NCBI RefSeq assembly: GCF_042680125.1
Contig: NZ_JBHTNY010000017.1
DNA length: 64,000 nucleotides
From: Robinsoniella peoriensis
GTDB taxonomy: Bacteria; Bacillota; Clostridia; Lachnospirales; Lachnospiraceae
Reading direction: 5' to 3' (one strand)
Shown: piece after piece, positions 25,616 to 33,951 of the stretch
Numbering within the stretch: the stretch's first letter is position 1
How the letters are laid out: every line of letters starts with the position of its first letter
Position numbers and translations under genes: made by a program
Notes under the pieces: generated by a model
Told to the model about the DNA's origin: nothing
The model's input: the letters and a program-made list of their open reading frames with translations, nothing else
The model's database searches: none

Positions 25616-27061
25616 CTATTTGTCCCGAATATCTTTTATAATATTTATCAGATATTTTCTTTTTATTACTACCGTTAAAACCAACCCCAAAATAAGCAGA
25701 TACCGAATAATCCAGTTTCCATAAAACACACTAATAACTGACGCGAACATCAAAAAAGCAAATGAGACTGCCAGTATGTCTGATGTACTGAACAATGGAG
25801 ATCCGGTGTTAGCTTTGACAACCTTATTGACATAAACGTAATGCATTCCTGCAAAAAGCAGATAACAAAACAGCGTTGTGTAACCTGCTGCTGAATATCC
25901 AAACCGGGGAATACAATAATAATTCAGTATAATGTTGGCGGCTGCCCCTATTGTTGAAATGATCATTGCTGCCTTATTTGCATCATAAAAAAACTCAATA
26001 TTGCAAAATACGCTGTATAGAAAAACAAAAAACATACTGGCTGCAACGGGCGGAATGACTTTTACCGCGTCATAATATTTTTCAGATGCCATTAATCTGA
26101 TCAGCTCCGGACCGAGTGCTATAAATACTAAAAAAGCAAATGCCATCATAATACCTGCAGACTTCATCTGTCCTGCTACAGCCTTGTATTGGCCCTTTTC
26201 AAGTTTCCGGTACTGCCAGGGAATCAGTGCATTATTAATACTGTTAACAATTATTTTCGTTACAAGCCCGGCATTGTAGGCTACACTATATAAAGCTGCA
26301 GATTCCAGACCACACATTTTCTGAATCATAATACGGTCAGACTGATCCAGAATATAAGACGAAAAGTAATGGGGAATTAAAGGGATATTAAATATAATTG
26401 CAAATTTAATATATTCCCATTTCCAAATCTTTTTACTTTTGCTTAAATTAACCAGGTAAAAGATCATGCCAAAACATGCCTGTACGATAACACACGAAAG
26501 TATTCTGGCAATTCCTTTATCCTCCATACAGATAACAGCAGCTAAACCAATCAGAAAATTTGCAGCAGACATAGCTGCTGTTACAAAAACTACACCTCTA
26601 TAGTGAAAGTCATATCTTTGCCGGATCATCCAGAAATTCAGAGCAGGCGTAAATAACAATTCCAAAAACAGAAACAAGGTAATTGTTGTACTTAATTCCG
26701 TTAATTGATTAATCTGTTTTCGAAACAACAGATATGCCAGAAAAGCAGTAATTGTCAGTAACGTTGTAATTCCCTGCATGGATGAAGTATACTCTTCTTT
26801 ATTGTCGTGATATTTGGTCATCCCTTTATTAAATACCCCAAAATCTAACCGGAAAGTGCACACAATGGTAAATACCTGCAGCCATGACAGATAAACACTA
26901 TATATTCCAAATTGTTCTTTTGTTAAAAGGCGAGTAAACACCGGGGTTGTAATAAGTGAAAAACTTTTTTGTATCACGCTGCAAATAACAAACCAGATTC
27001 CGGCTTTAGCGGCTATTGACAGCGTACTGTATTTTTCCTTGATTTTAATTATTCTGCTCAC
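25616..27061 (-). CDS. Wzx-type polysaccharide flippase (MATE/MOP superfamily)
   Basis: About 481-residue polytopic membrane protein with twelve or so hydrophobic segments. It opens with KAGIWFVICSVIQKSFSLITTPVFTRLLTKEQFGIYSVYLSW, the characteristic first helices of oligosaccharide flippases, and later has IMIQKMCGLESAALYSVAYNAG. It would move the undecaprenyl-linked repeat unit to the outer face for Wzy. Two closely spaced GTG codons (27067 and 27061) could start it; AAGGGG is correctly spaced for the one at 27061. Confidence 0.92.
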   Translation of the reverse strand: MSRIIKIKEKYSTLSIAAKAGIWFVICSVIQKSFSLITTPVFTRLLTKEQFGIYSVYLSWLQVFTIVCTFRLDFGVFNKGMTKYHDNKEEYTSSMQGITTLLTITAFLAYLLFRKQINQLTELSTTITLFLFLELLFTPALNFWMIRQRYDFHYRGVVFVTAAMSAANFLIGLAAVICMEDKGIARILSCVIVQACFGMIFYLVNLSKSKKIWKWEYIKFAIIFNIPLIPHYFSSYILDQSDRIMIQKMCGLESAALYSVAYNAGLVTKIIVNSINNALIPWQYRKLEKGQYKAVAGQMKSAGIMMAFAFLVFIALGPELIRLMASEKYYDAVKVIPPVAASMFFVFLYSVFCNIEFFYDANKAAMIISTIGAAANIILNYYCIPRFGYSAAGYTTLFCYLLFAGMHYVYVNKVVKANTGSPLFSTSDILAVSFAFLMFASVISVFYGNWIIRYLLILGLVLTVVIKRKYLINIIKDIRDK

Positions 27062-27073
27062 AGACACCGCCCC

Positions 27074-28279
27074 TTATCTGCTCTCTCCAAACATAGCTGC
27101 CATTTGCTCAGCCATGGAATAAACGTTTTTTTTCCAATCCTTAACCTTTTGCTCAAATTCTTTATTCTCATTGCTGCAAATCAGGGGGATTTTATTTACT
27201 AAATTCTCTACAGCAAGCCTGTCATTGCGATAACAATTATCCTGGCACCCGATTGCCTCCATAAAATTATCAATTTTAAAATTATAGGATATAGCAATAC
27301 TCTCAATGTTATAAGAGGCAGATATAATTACCGGATGCATCTTTGAGCTTATCATTACCTGTCCTTCTGAGAGATATCTGCACAGTTCATTTACCTTAGG
27401 ATTTATGATGATTTCATAATCTTTATCCGGTAAATTTTTTGCGATTTTTTTCGTGAAATTCAAATCAAAATACCAATTTGTGCTCATAACAAAACGTATT
27501 TTGAATTTCTGCCCGTAACTCAGAAGCTTTATTATTTTTTTCATCTTAAAACTATATACATAATATTTTAATGTAATTCTGCTAATGAGTTTATTAAAAA
27601 AACGGTTTTGTATGAAGTCACCCTGAATCGCAGTGTACTTGGAATACCCGGCTGCCATTACATTTATAACTGGCTTTTTTTGCTCTTTACCTGAAATATA
27701 GGTATCTGATATAATGATTGCAGTGTCTATTCCGAGTGTCACATCTTTATCAGGTAAAAATTTTCTGATCAGATTAAAAGTATCCTTATCACGGACATTT
27801 ATATAGTCGCAGGCATTCATTGCAGTTTTAAAATATCTCCTGTTCACTGCACTTGTTATAGGACCAATGGATTGCCCGATAATAGCAATCTTTGCCTCCT
27901 TACGCTTTGCTATCTCTATTTCCAGAATACGGGCTATAAACTGGCGCTTCCAGCGATCATTAAAATACCCTCCGCCTGCCATAACAAATAATGTACTTTC
28001 ATCAAGACTATCTGAAAATTCATCCAGAAGAAACGCTTTTGGTTCTCTTAGTACCTCCTCAATCCCGGATAACGTATTTAACCCGCATCGATCTACTTTT
28101 TTATGCACGGATTCCAGCGATTTCATTTCATGGTGATAATAAAAATTTTGCGGATCATAGGAATAAATCGTCAGATTGTTCCGGGGAAAAAAATTTTTTA
28201 ATAAGTATATGGTACTGCGGGCGATTGCTTCATCTCCGATATTGCCATAGCTCCATCCGCCAGATAATACTATTTTCAT
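27074..28279 (-). CDS. Polysaccharide pyruvyl transferase family protein
   Basis: 401-residue protein of the CsaB/WcaK/AmsJ family, which adds pyruvate ketals (from phosphoenolpyruvate) to polysaccharide sugars; many members act in capsule decoration. It opens MKIVLSGGWSYGNIGDEAIA, followed by VMAGGGYFNDRW, IAIIGQSIGPI and NVRDKDTFNLI. Near the C-terminus is VMISSKMHPVIISASYNI, the family's conserved region. It starts at the ATG at 28279, overlapping the acyltransferase stop as TAATG, with GGGGGAGAG upstream; longer forms to 28381 lie inside the acyltransferase gene. Pyruvate adds negative charge to the polymer. Confidence 0.88.
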   Translation of the reverse strand: MKIVLSGGWSYGNIGDEAIARSTIYLLKNFFPRNNLTIYSYDPQNFYYHHEMKSLESVHKKVDRCGLNTLSGIEEVLREPKAFLLDEFSDSLDESTLFVMAGGGYFNDRWKRQFIARILEIEIAKRKEAKIAIIGQSIGPITSAVNRRYFKTAMNACDYINVRDKDTFNLIRKFLPDKDVTLGIDTAIIISDTYISGKEQKKPVINVMAAGYSKYTAIQGDFIQNRFFNKLISRITLKYYVYSFKMKKIIKLLSYGQKFKIRFVMSTNWYFDLNFTKKIAKNLPDKDYEIIINPKVNELCRYLSEGQVMISSKMHPVIISASYNIESIAISYNFKIDNFMEAIGCQDNCYRNDRLAVENLVNKIPLICSNENKEFEQKVKDWKKNVYSMAEQMAAMFGESR

Positions 28280-29331
28280 TATGTTCTCTCCCCCCTTATA
28301 AATCTTCCTTGCAGCCGGACTGCCGCTAACTTTAAAATTACAGGTACGCATACTCCAACTAATGTATAACAGATCCACCACAAACCCCCGGTCTCTATAA
28401 CCGGATAATCTGACAGGCGCGTAACCGGCAGTCGGTATATTATGATGATGATTAAACTTACTATTTTAAATGCCAGAAAATGTAATGCCATTATTTCCAG
28501 CGAGCATTTGCCTATCTGTATCAAATACTTATTATTCTGAAACCAACCGAAACTGGCAATCACCAATACTAAGCTTATACCCAGCAAACCGCCTGCTGCA
28601 GAAGCACCTATATTATTATATACATCACTAAAATATCCCATCTCATTGAGCCAGGCTATAACACCCAGGGTAGTCACTGCTGATAAAAGAATTGTTTTTC
28701 TATACTTGCCAAGAATTCGATCCCAGCCATAATAATGGTAAAGATATCCCATCACAAAGAAAAACATTCCCCCGGAAGCCCTTCTCACAATCATAGGTTT
28801 TGGGATTACAGAAATTTTACTGAACAGAAAGCAGCAGAGTGCCACGGCTGTAATAATATAAACTCTATATCTTTCCAGCCCTAATTTCAGCAAAAGGAAA
28901 TTACCCGCTGAAAACCCGACTGTTATTATAAATATCGCTATTAAGAACCAAAGTGCACCTGAAAAATATTCTCTATGGCATCCAGTTATAATATCAAAAA
29001 AATGTACTTTAAATTCCTTTAGCGAGTATGCACCGCCTCCATTTTTCGCATCTACCAGATGCAGCAAGGCGAAAATATTATGTAAAACCAGATATCCAAT
29101 ATCATAAGCAAGAAAAGGAATATAGTATGCCTTTATACTTTTCTTAATACGTATAAAAGGATGTTCTGAATAGAAATCTTTATACAGATATCCGCTGATG
29201 AAATAGAACAAGGGCATCTGGAACATCATGACTGCTGTAACTATAAAAGTTGAAGTTCCGGAATGTCCAATGCAGACACAAATGATTCCAATTGCTTTTG
29301 CTATATCAATAAATTTCAGTCTGTCATTCAT
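28279..29331 (-). CDS. Acyltransferase family 3 (OafA/WcaH-like) membrane protein
   Basis: 350-residue membrane acyltransferase with about ten hydrophobic segments. It starts MNDRLKFIDIAKAIGIICVCIGHSG, the diagnostic opening of the family, with the catalytic His in CIGHSG. It then has FQMPLFYFISGYLY and, further in, GALWFLIAIFII. Such enzymes O-acetylate or succinylate polysaccharides using cytoplasmic acyl-CoA. GAGGAG precedes the start codon. Coupled to the pyruvyl transferase gene by a one-base overlap, so both are probably decorating enzymes. Confidence 0.9.
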   Translation of the reverse strand: MNDRLKFIDIAKAIGIICVCIGHSGTSTFIVTAVMMFQMPLFYFISGYLYKDFYSEHPFIRIKKSIKAYYIPFLAYDIGYLVLHNIFALLHLVDAKNGGGAYSLKEFKVHFFDIITGCHREYFSGALWFLIAIFIITVGFSAGNFLLLKLGLERYRVYIITAVALCCFLFSKISVIPKPMIVRRASGGMFFFVMGYLYHYYGWDRILGKYRKTILLSAVTTLGVIAWLNEMGYFSDVYNNIGASAAGGLLGISLVLVIASFGWFQNNKYLIQIGKCSLEIMALHFLAFKIVSLIIIIIYRLPVTRLSDYPVIETGGLWWICYTLVGVCVPVILKLAAVRLQGRFIRGERT

Positions 29332-29352
29332 TTTTTCTCCTCATACAGCATC

Positions 29353-30285
29353 TTATTTATTTCTCGCTGACATCAACATTTCGACCAATATAGATCTTTT
29401 ACAGCTGTAATACTTTAGGTACCGCAAAGACAATGGAATTATATTCATCCATTTTTTATTTTTCAATAATTCTATGCGCAGTCTGACAGATTCCTGGTTG
29501 TTTCGGATCATTGTCAGGATGTCGGGAGCAAGCTTCTTCATTTTTGCATATTCTAGGGTTTGTCTGTGACTGACCAGCAGCATATCCAGGAACTGGATTC
29601 TTTTTTCTATCTGATGCATTTTCCTTTTTGATACGTTGTCAGAATGCAGTCTTCTTTTAAATAATATCCTGTGATAGAGATAGCAGGCATCTTCACATAA
29701 AGAGAGTTTCCATATAAATTCATCATGTGCCCAGCCCGAAGTCCAATAGCCTTTGATTTGCTCAAAGAATTGCCGCCGGATACTCATGGCACAGCCTTCG
29801 CTTCCGATAAAAATTGTTTTACAGTCCAGATGTATATGCCGGACAGATCCATCATTTTTCATTCTATTCATGATTTCACGGGAGAGTTTTGGTGCATCTT
29901 TTGTACATGCATATGGTTCATAATCACATGCCAGCAGTTTTATACCAGGATTATCATCCATAACCTTTACCATGCGCATCACTTTATCATGAAACCAAAT
30001 ATCATCCTGGTCACATAAAAAAATATACTTTCCATGGCACAAATTCATGGTTCGGATAAAATTTCCTGCATATCCGAGATTTTCTTTATTTTTATAAATA
30101 TGCCATGAGCCGTGAAGATTCTTCTCCCTGATAAAAGATTCGGCTACTAATACCGTATTATCTGATGAACAGTCATCACATATAATAACCTCGTCTACCG
30201 TTAGCGACTGTTCATAGACAGACTGTAATTGTTCCTTTATATATCGTTCGCCATTAAAGGCTGCCAACGCTACCGATACTTTCAT
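29353..30285 (-). CDS. Glycosyltransferase family 2 (rhamnosyltransferase-like)
   Basis: 310-residue GT-A glycosyltransferase with MKVSVALAAFNGERYIKEQLQSVYEQ, DEVIICDDCSSDNT, NLGYAGNFIRTMNLCHGKYIFLCDQDDIW (metal motif near residue 85), and WAHDEFIWKLSL. The LAAFNGERYIxEQL and CDQDDIW signatures are typical of the rhamnosyltransferase-like branch, hence a guess of rhamnose; not certain. The start ATG at 30285 overlaps the stop of the beta-helix gene (ATGA) and has AAGGGGA upstream. Confidence 0.88.
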   Translation of the reverse strand: MKVSVALAAFNGERYIKEQLQSVYEQSLTVDEVIICDDCSSDNTVLVAESFIREKNLHGSWHIYKNKENLGYAGNFIRTMNLCHGKYIFLCDQDDIWFHDKVMRMVKVMDDNPGIKLLACDYEPYACTKDAPKLSREIMNRMKNDGSVRHIHLDCKTIFIGSEGCAMSIRRQFFEQIKGYWTSGWAHDEFIWKLSLCEDACYLYHRILFKRRLHSDNVSKRKMHQIEKRIQFLDMLLVSHRQTLEYAKMKKLAPDILTMIRNNQESVRLRIELLKNKKWMNIIPLSLRYLKYYSCKRSILVEMLMSARNK

Positions 30286-31985
30286 TCCACTTCCCCTTGT
30301 TTTGCAATATAATATGATCCTAAATAATTTCCGCCGGAATAAAATGTGACGGATACTGCATCGCAATCTGGTTCCTCCATATCAATACGCTCTGTAAGAT
30401 TCACTGGTTGCCGGGGATAATCAACTACCTTTCCTCCATAATCAAGTTTTTCCCCATAATCGCTGAACGGTATATATCCCCCTATATCTGCGGAAAATTC
30501 CTGCTCTCCCGATTCTTCACCATTTTTCAGATATCTGATTGTTCCGTTGACAGAATATGCCTGCGTGTTATAATTGCTCAAATTAAACACAAACTGATTA
30601 TCTTCAACAGATATGCTGCCAATCAGCGGCTCCATACTCCTTGCTGTATTAATTTCCGACATGTTCTGCTGTGAATTTTTGTAATATACTCCAAACCGGT
30701 AACCGTCTCCGATAATCGTATTTTGCATCACAACATTTGCAATTGTATTCTTCTTAGGAAAAGAATAGATGGTAAAACCTCCCCCGTTTAAGATACACCG
30801 GTTTAACTCTGTGCCATTCACAGCACCATAATCCGGCTGAATCATTACACAGGCATTTGCCACATGATATCCGGGAATATGCGGCATATCAATTCGGACA
30901 TTTTCCAAATAGATATCATATGCATCAATAGAGTCATATCCTGCTATCTGAATTCCATCAGCATGTGCTTCCGGATTAGTCCCTCCATCGGTAAAATAAC
31001 TGTCATAGATCTTCACGTTATATAATGCATTTATAAAATCACTCTCTGAATCATGCATATAAATCTTATCTATTACCATATTACATGCTCTTATCATTCC
31101 ATTCTCAACTTCTCCGTTTCGAAGGGTTATGACAGTATTCCCGCCATTATTTCGATAGTCATTTATAATATTCCCATCACTCAGATAAAAATCATCTAAT
31201 AAGACCGGGGTATTCAGATTTGTAAAACGTATATTTTCCGAAGTTCTAAACTGTTCAAAACAATAATTATATTTTTCCGCACTCTTTTCGGTTATCAGAA
31301 TCCTTCCGTCGCTGCCAATACACTCGGGATACTTTTCTGTAAATTCCTGAAGTTGTTCAGCCGGACTGTAGTATCCTGTATTATTCATATCTGGTATCAC
31401 ATAATTCCAGACCCCACTTGTATCTGTCTGTTTCGTAAGGCTAAGAATGATACTGCTGTCTTGTAAACAGCTTTTCATCTCGAATGTTTCTCCACCAGCT
31501 ATTCTTATAAGCCATCGGTATGTACTGCCATCTTCCGTATCTGCTGCTGCATATCCATACTTTTGCGCAAGATATCGGATTAAACACTCCCATGCACCAT
31601 CCGTGTATTCTGCCGTATAAAAAGCAGAATCCATCGAACCCTGCTGATCAAAATGTAACTCTGCCTCAAAAAGCATATCTGCTATATTGACATTACCGGT
31701 GAGAACTTCTCCCGTCGTATCATTTGTAGCAGAAACAGAACTGTTTTTTTCCTTAAACTCAGATACTGTACATCCTATTGCAATGTCTTCATTATCTGGA
31801 AGGCTGTAATCATTCTTTCTGTCATTTAAACCGGAAGGAAACGTATCCTTTTCAAAGTTCTCCGGTCTGTTTTCTGCTTCCCTGTTCGGCTTATCCGGGA
31901 ATATCCTTGTAATTTTTACTGCACCTATAATGACAAGGATAACAATCACTAATATACCTGCCGCAACTGCTGCTTTCTCTTTCAT
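30282..31985 (-). CDS. Membrane-anchored right-handed beta-helix protein of the capsule operon
   Basis: 567-residue protein. A single N-terminal membrane segment (AAVAAGILVIVILVIIGAVKI) is followed by a polar linker and an extracytoplasmic region. About residues 215-470 carry short beta-strand ladders typical of pectate-lyase-like helices (DDFYLSDGNIINDYRN, GGNTVITLRNGEVENGMI, NVKIYDSYFTDGGTNPEAHADGIQIAGYDS, LNRCILNGGGFTIY, NVVMQNTIIGDGYRFGVYYKN). Tyr, Asp and Asn are abundant. No lyase catalytic set is obvious to me. It might cut, bind or epimerise the nascent polysaccharide outside the cell. GGAG lies upstream of the ATG at 31985. Second gene of the operon. Confidence 0.75.
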   Translation of the reverse strand: MKEKAAVAAGILVIVILVIIGAVKITRIFPDKPNREAENRPENFEKDTFPSGLNDRKNDYSLPDNEDIAIGCTVSEFKEKNSSVSATNDTTGEVLTGNVNIADMLFEAELHFDQQGSMDSAFYTAEYTDGAWECLIRYLAQKYGYAAADTEDGSTYRWLIRIAGGETFEMKSCLQDSSIILSLTKQTDTSGVWNYVIPDMNNTGYYSPAEQLQEFTEKYPECIGSDGRILITEKSAEKYNYCFEQFRTSENIRFTNLNTPVLLDDFYLSDGNIINDYRNNGGNTVITLRNGEVENGMIRACNMVIDKIYMHDSESDFINALYNVKIYDSYFTDGGTNPEAHADGIQIAGYDSIDAYDIYLENVRIDMPHIPGYHVANACVMIQPDYGAVNGTELNRCILNGGGFTIYSFPKKNTIANVVMQNTIIGDGYRFGVYYKNSQQNMSEINTARSMEPLIGSISVEDNQFVFNLSNYNTQAYSVNGTIRYLKNGEESGEQEFSADIGGYIPFSDYGEKLDYGGKVVDYPRQPVNLTERIDMEEPDCDAVSVTFYSGGNYLGSYYIAKQGEVE

Positions 31986-32009
31986 ATTATCTCCAACATA
32001 TGTTCTTTC

Positions 32010-32696
32010 TCACGATCTGCTGCTGCGAAATCCCCACAGCATACCGATTTGATTTAACTTAAGCAATTTACTGCTATCGATATTATTCGTTCTGGTACCT
32101 CTGTATTTTTCCCTCTGTATATTTATCCATAATCCAAGCTTTAATCCGGATTCGGTCACATAATTAAGAGGTACTTTAAGATCACCGTATCGTTCATAAT
32201 ATTCTTTTGCTTCCTGATACCAGTCATCCCATTCCCGCCTTATACGTATCTGCCATCTCATACCCAGCTGCTCCAGTTTTGCAATCTCACTGTCGCTAAT
32301 CTTTTTTTGCTTATAGCGTTTCCTTTGATAACACAGCCATTCGCCTAAAGGAAGATGTTTGTATATGTAGTTTTTCGGAATATTCAGATGCCCATAACTC
32401 GAATAGTACCGAACGCAATACTGATACCAGATGTCCCATTGTGTTCGAATTCCCATCGTCCACTCCATTCCAATCTGATTAAGTAACGATATCTGCGTAT
32501 CACTTATTATATATGAACCTTTTTCATGGTATGCTGCCCTCTGCCGTTCGATCCAGCGGCCTAACAGAAGTCCGTTTTTTGTTTTATACTTGATGGGAAT
32601 TCTAAGATTCTGATATGTAAGATAATATTCTTTTGCATATTGGTACCACTCTTCCCACTCAAGTCGTGTATACCTGCGTTTACTCGTCCTGACCAT
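32010..32696 (-). CDS. Protein of three helicase-associated (HA) domains, first gene of the capsule operon
   Basis: About 228-residue protein made of three copies of the roughly 65-residue helicase-associated domain (PF03457 type): WEEWYQYAKEYYLTYQNLRIP, then WDIWYQYCVRYYSSYGHLNIP and WDDWYQEAKEYYERYGDLKVP. Each continues with a GLLLGRWIERQR-like motif and ends in LNQIGMEW-like sequence. There is no ATPase or helicase domain. HA domains are small three-helix bundles thought to bind nucleic acid. I start at the ATG at 32696, with AAAGGTGG five bases upstream; an ATG at 32831 gives a 273-residue form but with no clear ribosome binding site. Its position as first gene, next to a divergent LytTR system, suggests a regulatory role; inferred only. 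Confidence 0.72.
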   Translation of the reverse strand: MVRTSKRRYTRLEWEEWYQYAKEYYLTYQNLRIPIKYKTKNGLLLGRWIERQRAAYHEKGSYIISDTQISLLNQIGMEWTMGIRTQWDIWYQYCVRYYSSYGHLNIPKNYIYKHLPLGEWLCYQRKRYKQKKISDSEIAKLEQLGMRWQIRIRREWDDWYQEAKEYYERYGDLKVPLNYVTESGLKLGLWINIQREKYRGTRTNNIDSSKLLKLNQIGMLWGFRSSRS

Positions 32697-33036
32697 AGAA
32701 TCCACCTTTACGTTTATCCTTTCCTTTGTACCTCGGCCGTTTTCTGCCATGATTTTTTCAAATATAGCAGACTGTTTTGTACCAGTCAACGGATAATAAC
32801 CCAGTGGATGTCCATGCCGCACAGAGGTCATAATTATTACAGTCCGGTCAGTATATGATCAAAACTAATTCCAGGACCGGCTTAATTCAATGGTACCTTT
32901 TTACACAGAGAGGTGTGTTTTATGACGGAGTGGTGGTTGAACTCTAAAATCTTCTATATTATAATAAAATTCGACTTTATAATATTTATCTATATATAAG
33001 CATAAGTAGTCTTAAATCAGCAGTGAGGTGAAAAAA
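32697..33036. promoter_or_regulatory. Divergent control region between capsule operon and LytTR system
   Basis: About 340 bp between start codons. An inverted repeat CCGGTC (32844-32849) / GACCGG (32875-32880) would form a hairpin in the leader of the capsule transcript. The AT-rich part, 32951-33000, holds overlapping -10-like boxes on both strands: TATAAT on plus at 32978-32983 and on minus at 32958-32963. TTCGAC (32970) with TATATA 17 bases on is the best plus-strand pair. I could not find AgrA-type paired LytTR sites. If the longer form of the HA-domain gene is used, its coding extends to 32831. Confidence 0.45.
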
Positions 33037-33792
33037 TTGAAAATAGCTATCGTTGACGATGTTGTAGAGGATCGGCAGGAAGCCATGAGTTACATAACAA
33101 GTTATTGTAGTACTTATCATCCGAATCTACCTATTGAATATGTTGAATTCAACAGCGGCGAAAAATTGCTGATAACATTTCGTCCTGGATTGTATGATAT
33201 TATATTACTTGATGTCTATATGGATGGAAAAAATGGTATCGAAATTGCAAAAGAGATATATCAAAAAGATCAAACCGCCTGTCTCATGTTTTTTTCAGAC
33301 AGCGACTTTTATGTACTGGAAAGTTTCTCTGTACAACCTGTCTACTATATCCTAAAACCCCTCTCTATGCACAGAATACAATTTGAAGAAGGGCTTCATC
33401 TGTGCTTTGACAAGCTGGAGAAATTAAACGAAAAACCAAAATCCCTAGAAGTTACTATTAATAAATTCAAAGCCCAGCTGCCGCTTAAAAATATTATTTA
33501 TGTAGACTGCCAGCTGCGCAGATGCCGAATACATATGGTTAACAATGATATTATTATCGTTGCAAACCCCGTCAGTTACTGTATCAATCAGCTTTTAAAA
33601 GAGGAAATATTTATGGAATGTTATCGTGAAGTAGCAGTAAACATGGATTATATAAAAAATATATATAATAATTACATTTTACTTACAAATGGTGAACAGC
33701 TTCCAATTGCCCGACGTAAAAAGAAGGAATTCCTTAATTTATATGTGAAACATCTTGTTAATAAAGCTGGTGGTCAGGTTCTTTCTCTATAA
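33037..33792 (+). CDS. LytTR-family response regulator
   Basis: 251-residue response regulator. Receiver domain about residues 1-120: KIAIVDDVVEDRQEA, phospho-acceptor Asp59 in YDIILLDVYMDGKNGIE, and the late ILKPLSMHRI with the conserved Lys-Pro. The C-terminal LytTR DNA-binding domain covers about 140-245: FKAQLPLKNIIYVDCQLRRCRIHM, then YREVAVNMDYIKNIYNNYILL and LPIARRKKKEF. I start at the TTG at 33037 behind GAGGTG (five-base spacing); the GTG at 33028 is part of that site. Together with the surface protein and GHKL kinase downstream it appears to form one signalling cassette divergent from the capsule operon, which it may control. Confidence 0.9.
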   Translation: MKIAIVDDVVEDRQEAMSYITSYCSTYHPNLPIEYVEFNSGEKLLITFRPGLYDIILLDVYMDGKNGIEIAKEIYQKDQTACLMFFSDSDFYVLESFSVQPVYYILKPLSMHRIQFEEGLHLCFDKLEKLNEKPKSLEVTINKFKAQLPLKNIIYVDCQLRRCRIHMVNNDIIIVANPVSYCINQLLKEEIFMECYREVAVNMDYIKNIYNNYILLTNGEQLPIARRKKKEFLNLYVKHLVNKAGGQVLSL

Positions 33793-33894
33793 TTCCGGCT
33801 TTACAGATCATATAATTTGAAAGAAATCTTTTCTTCCTTATTCATATATGATAAAATACATTATCAAAAGCAAAGATTTAAAATACTATGGATT

Positions 33895-33927
33895 AAGATA
33901 GTCTTTTCTGCACGAAAAGGCTATCTT
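33895..33927 (+). terminator. Hairpin between response regulator and surface protein gene, possible attenuator
   Basis: AAGATAGTCTTTT (33895-33907) and AAAAGGCTATCTT (33915-33927) pair over 13 bases with one G-U, leaving a 7-base loop and only a short T-run (TTTTA). It lies 24 bases before the start codon of the surface protein gene, so it could lower read-through from the regulator gene. Confidence 0.5.
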
Positions 33928-33951
33928 TTATCGCGCCCAAAAGGAGTTTTT

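Noticed and set aside
32010..32696. Helicase annotation
   Set aside because: Only helicase-associated repeats are present; there is no Walker A/B or any helicase core.
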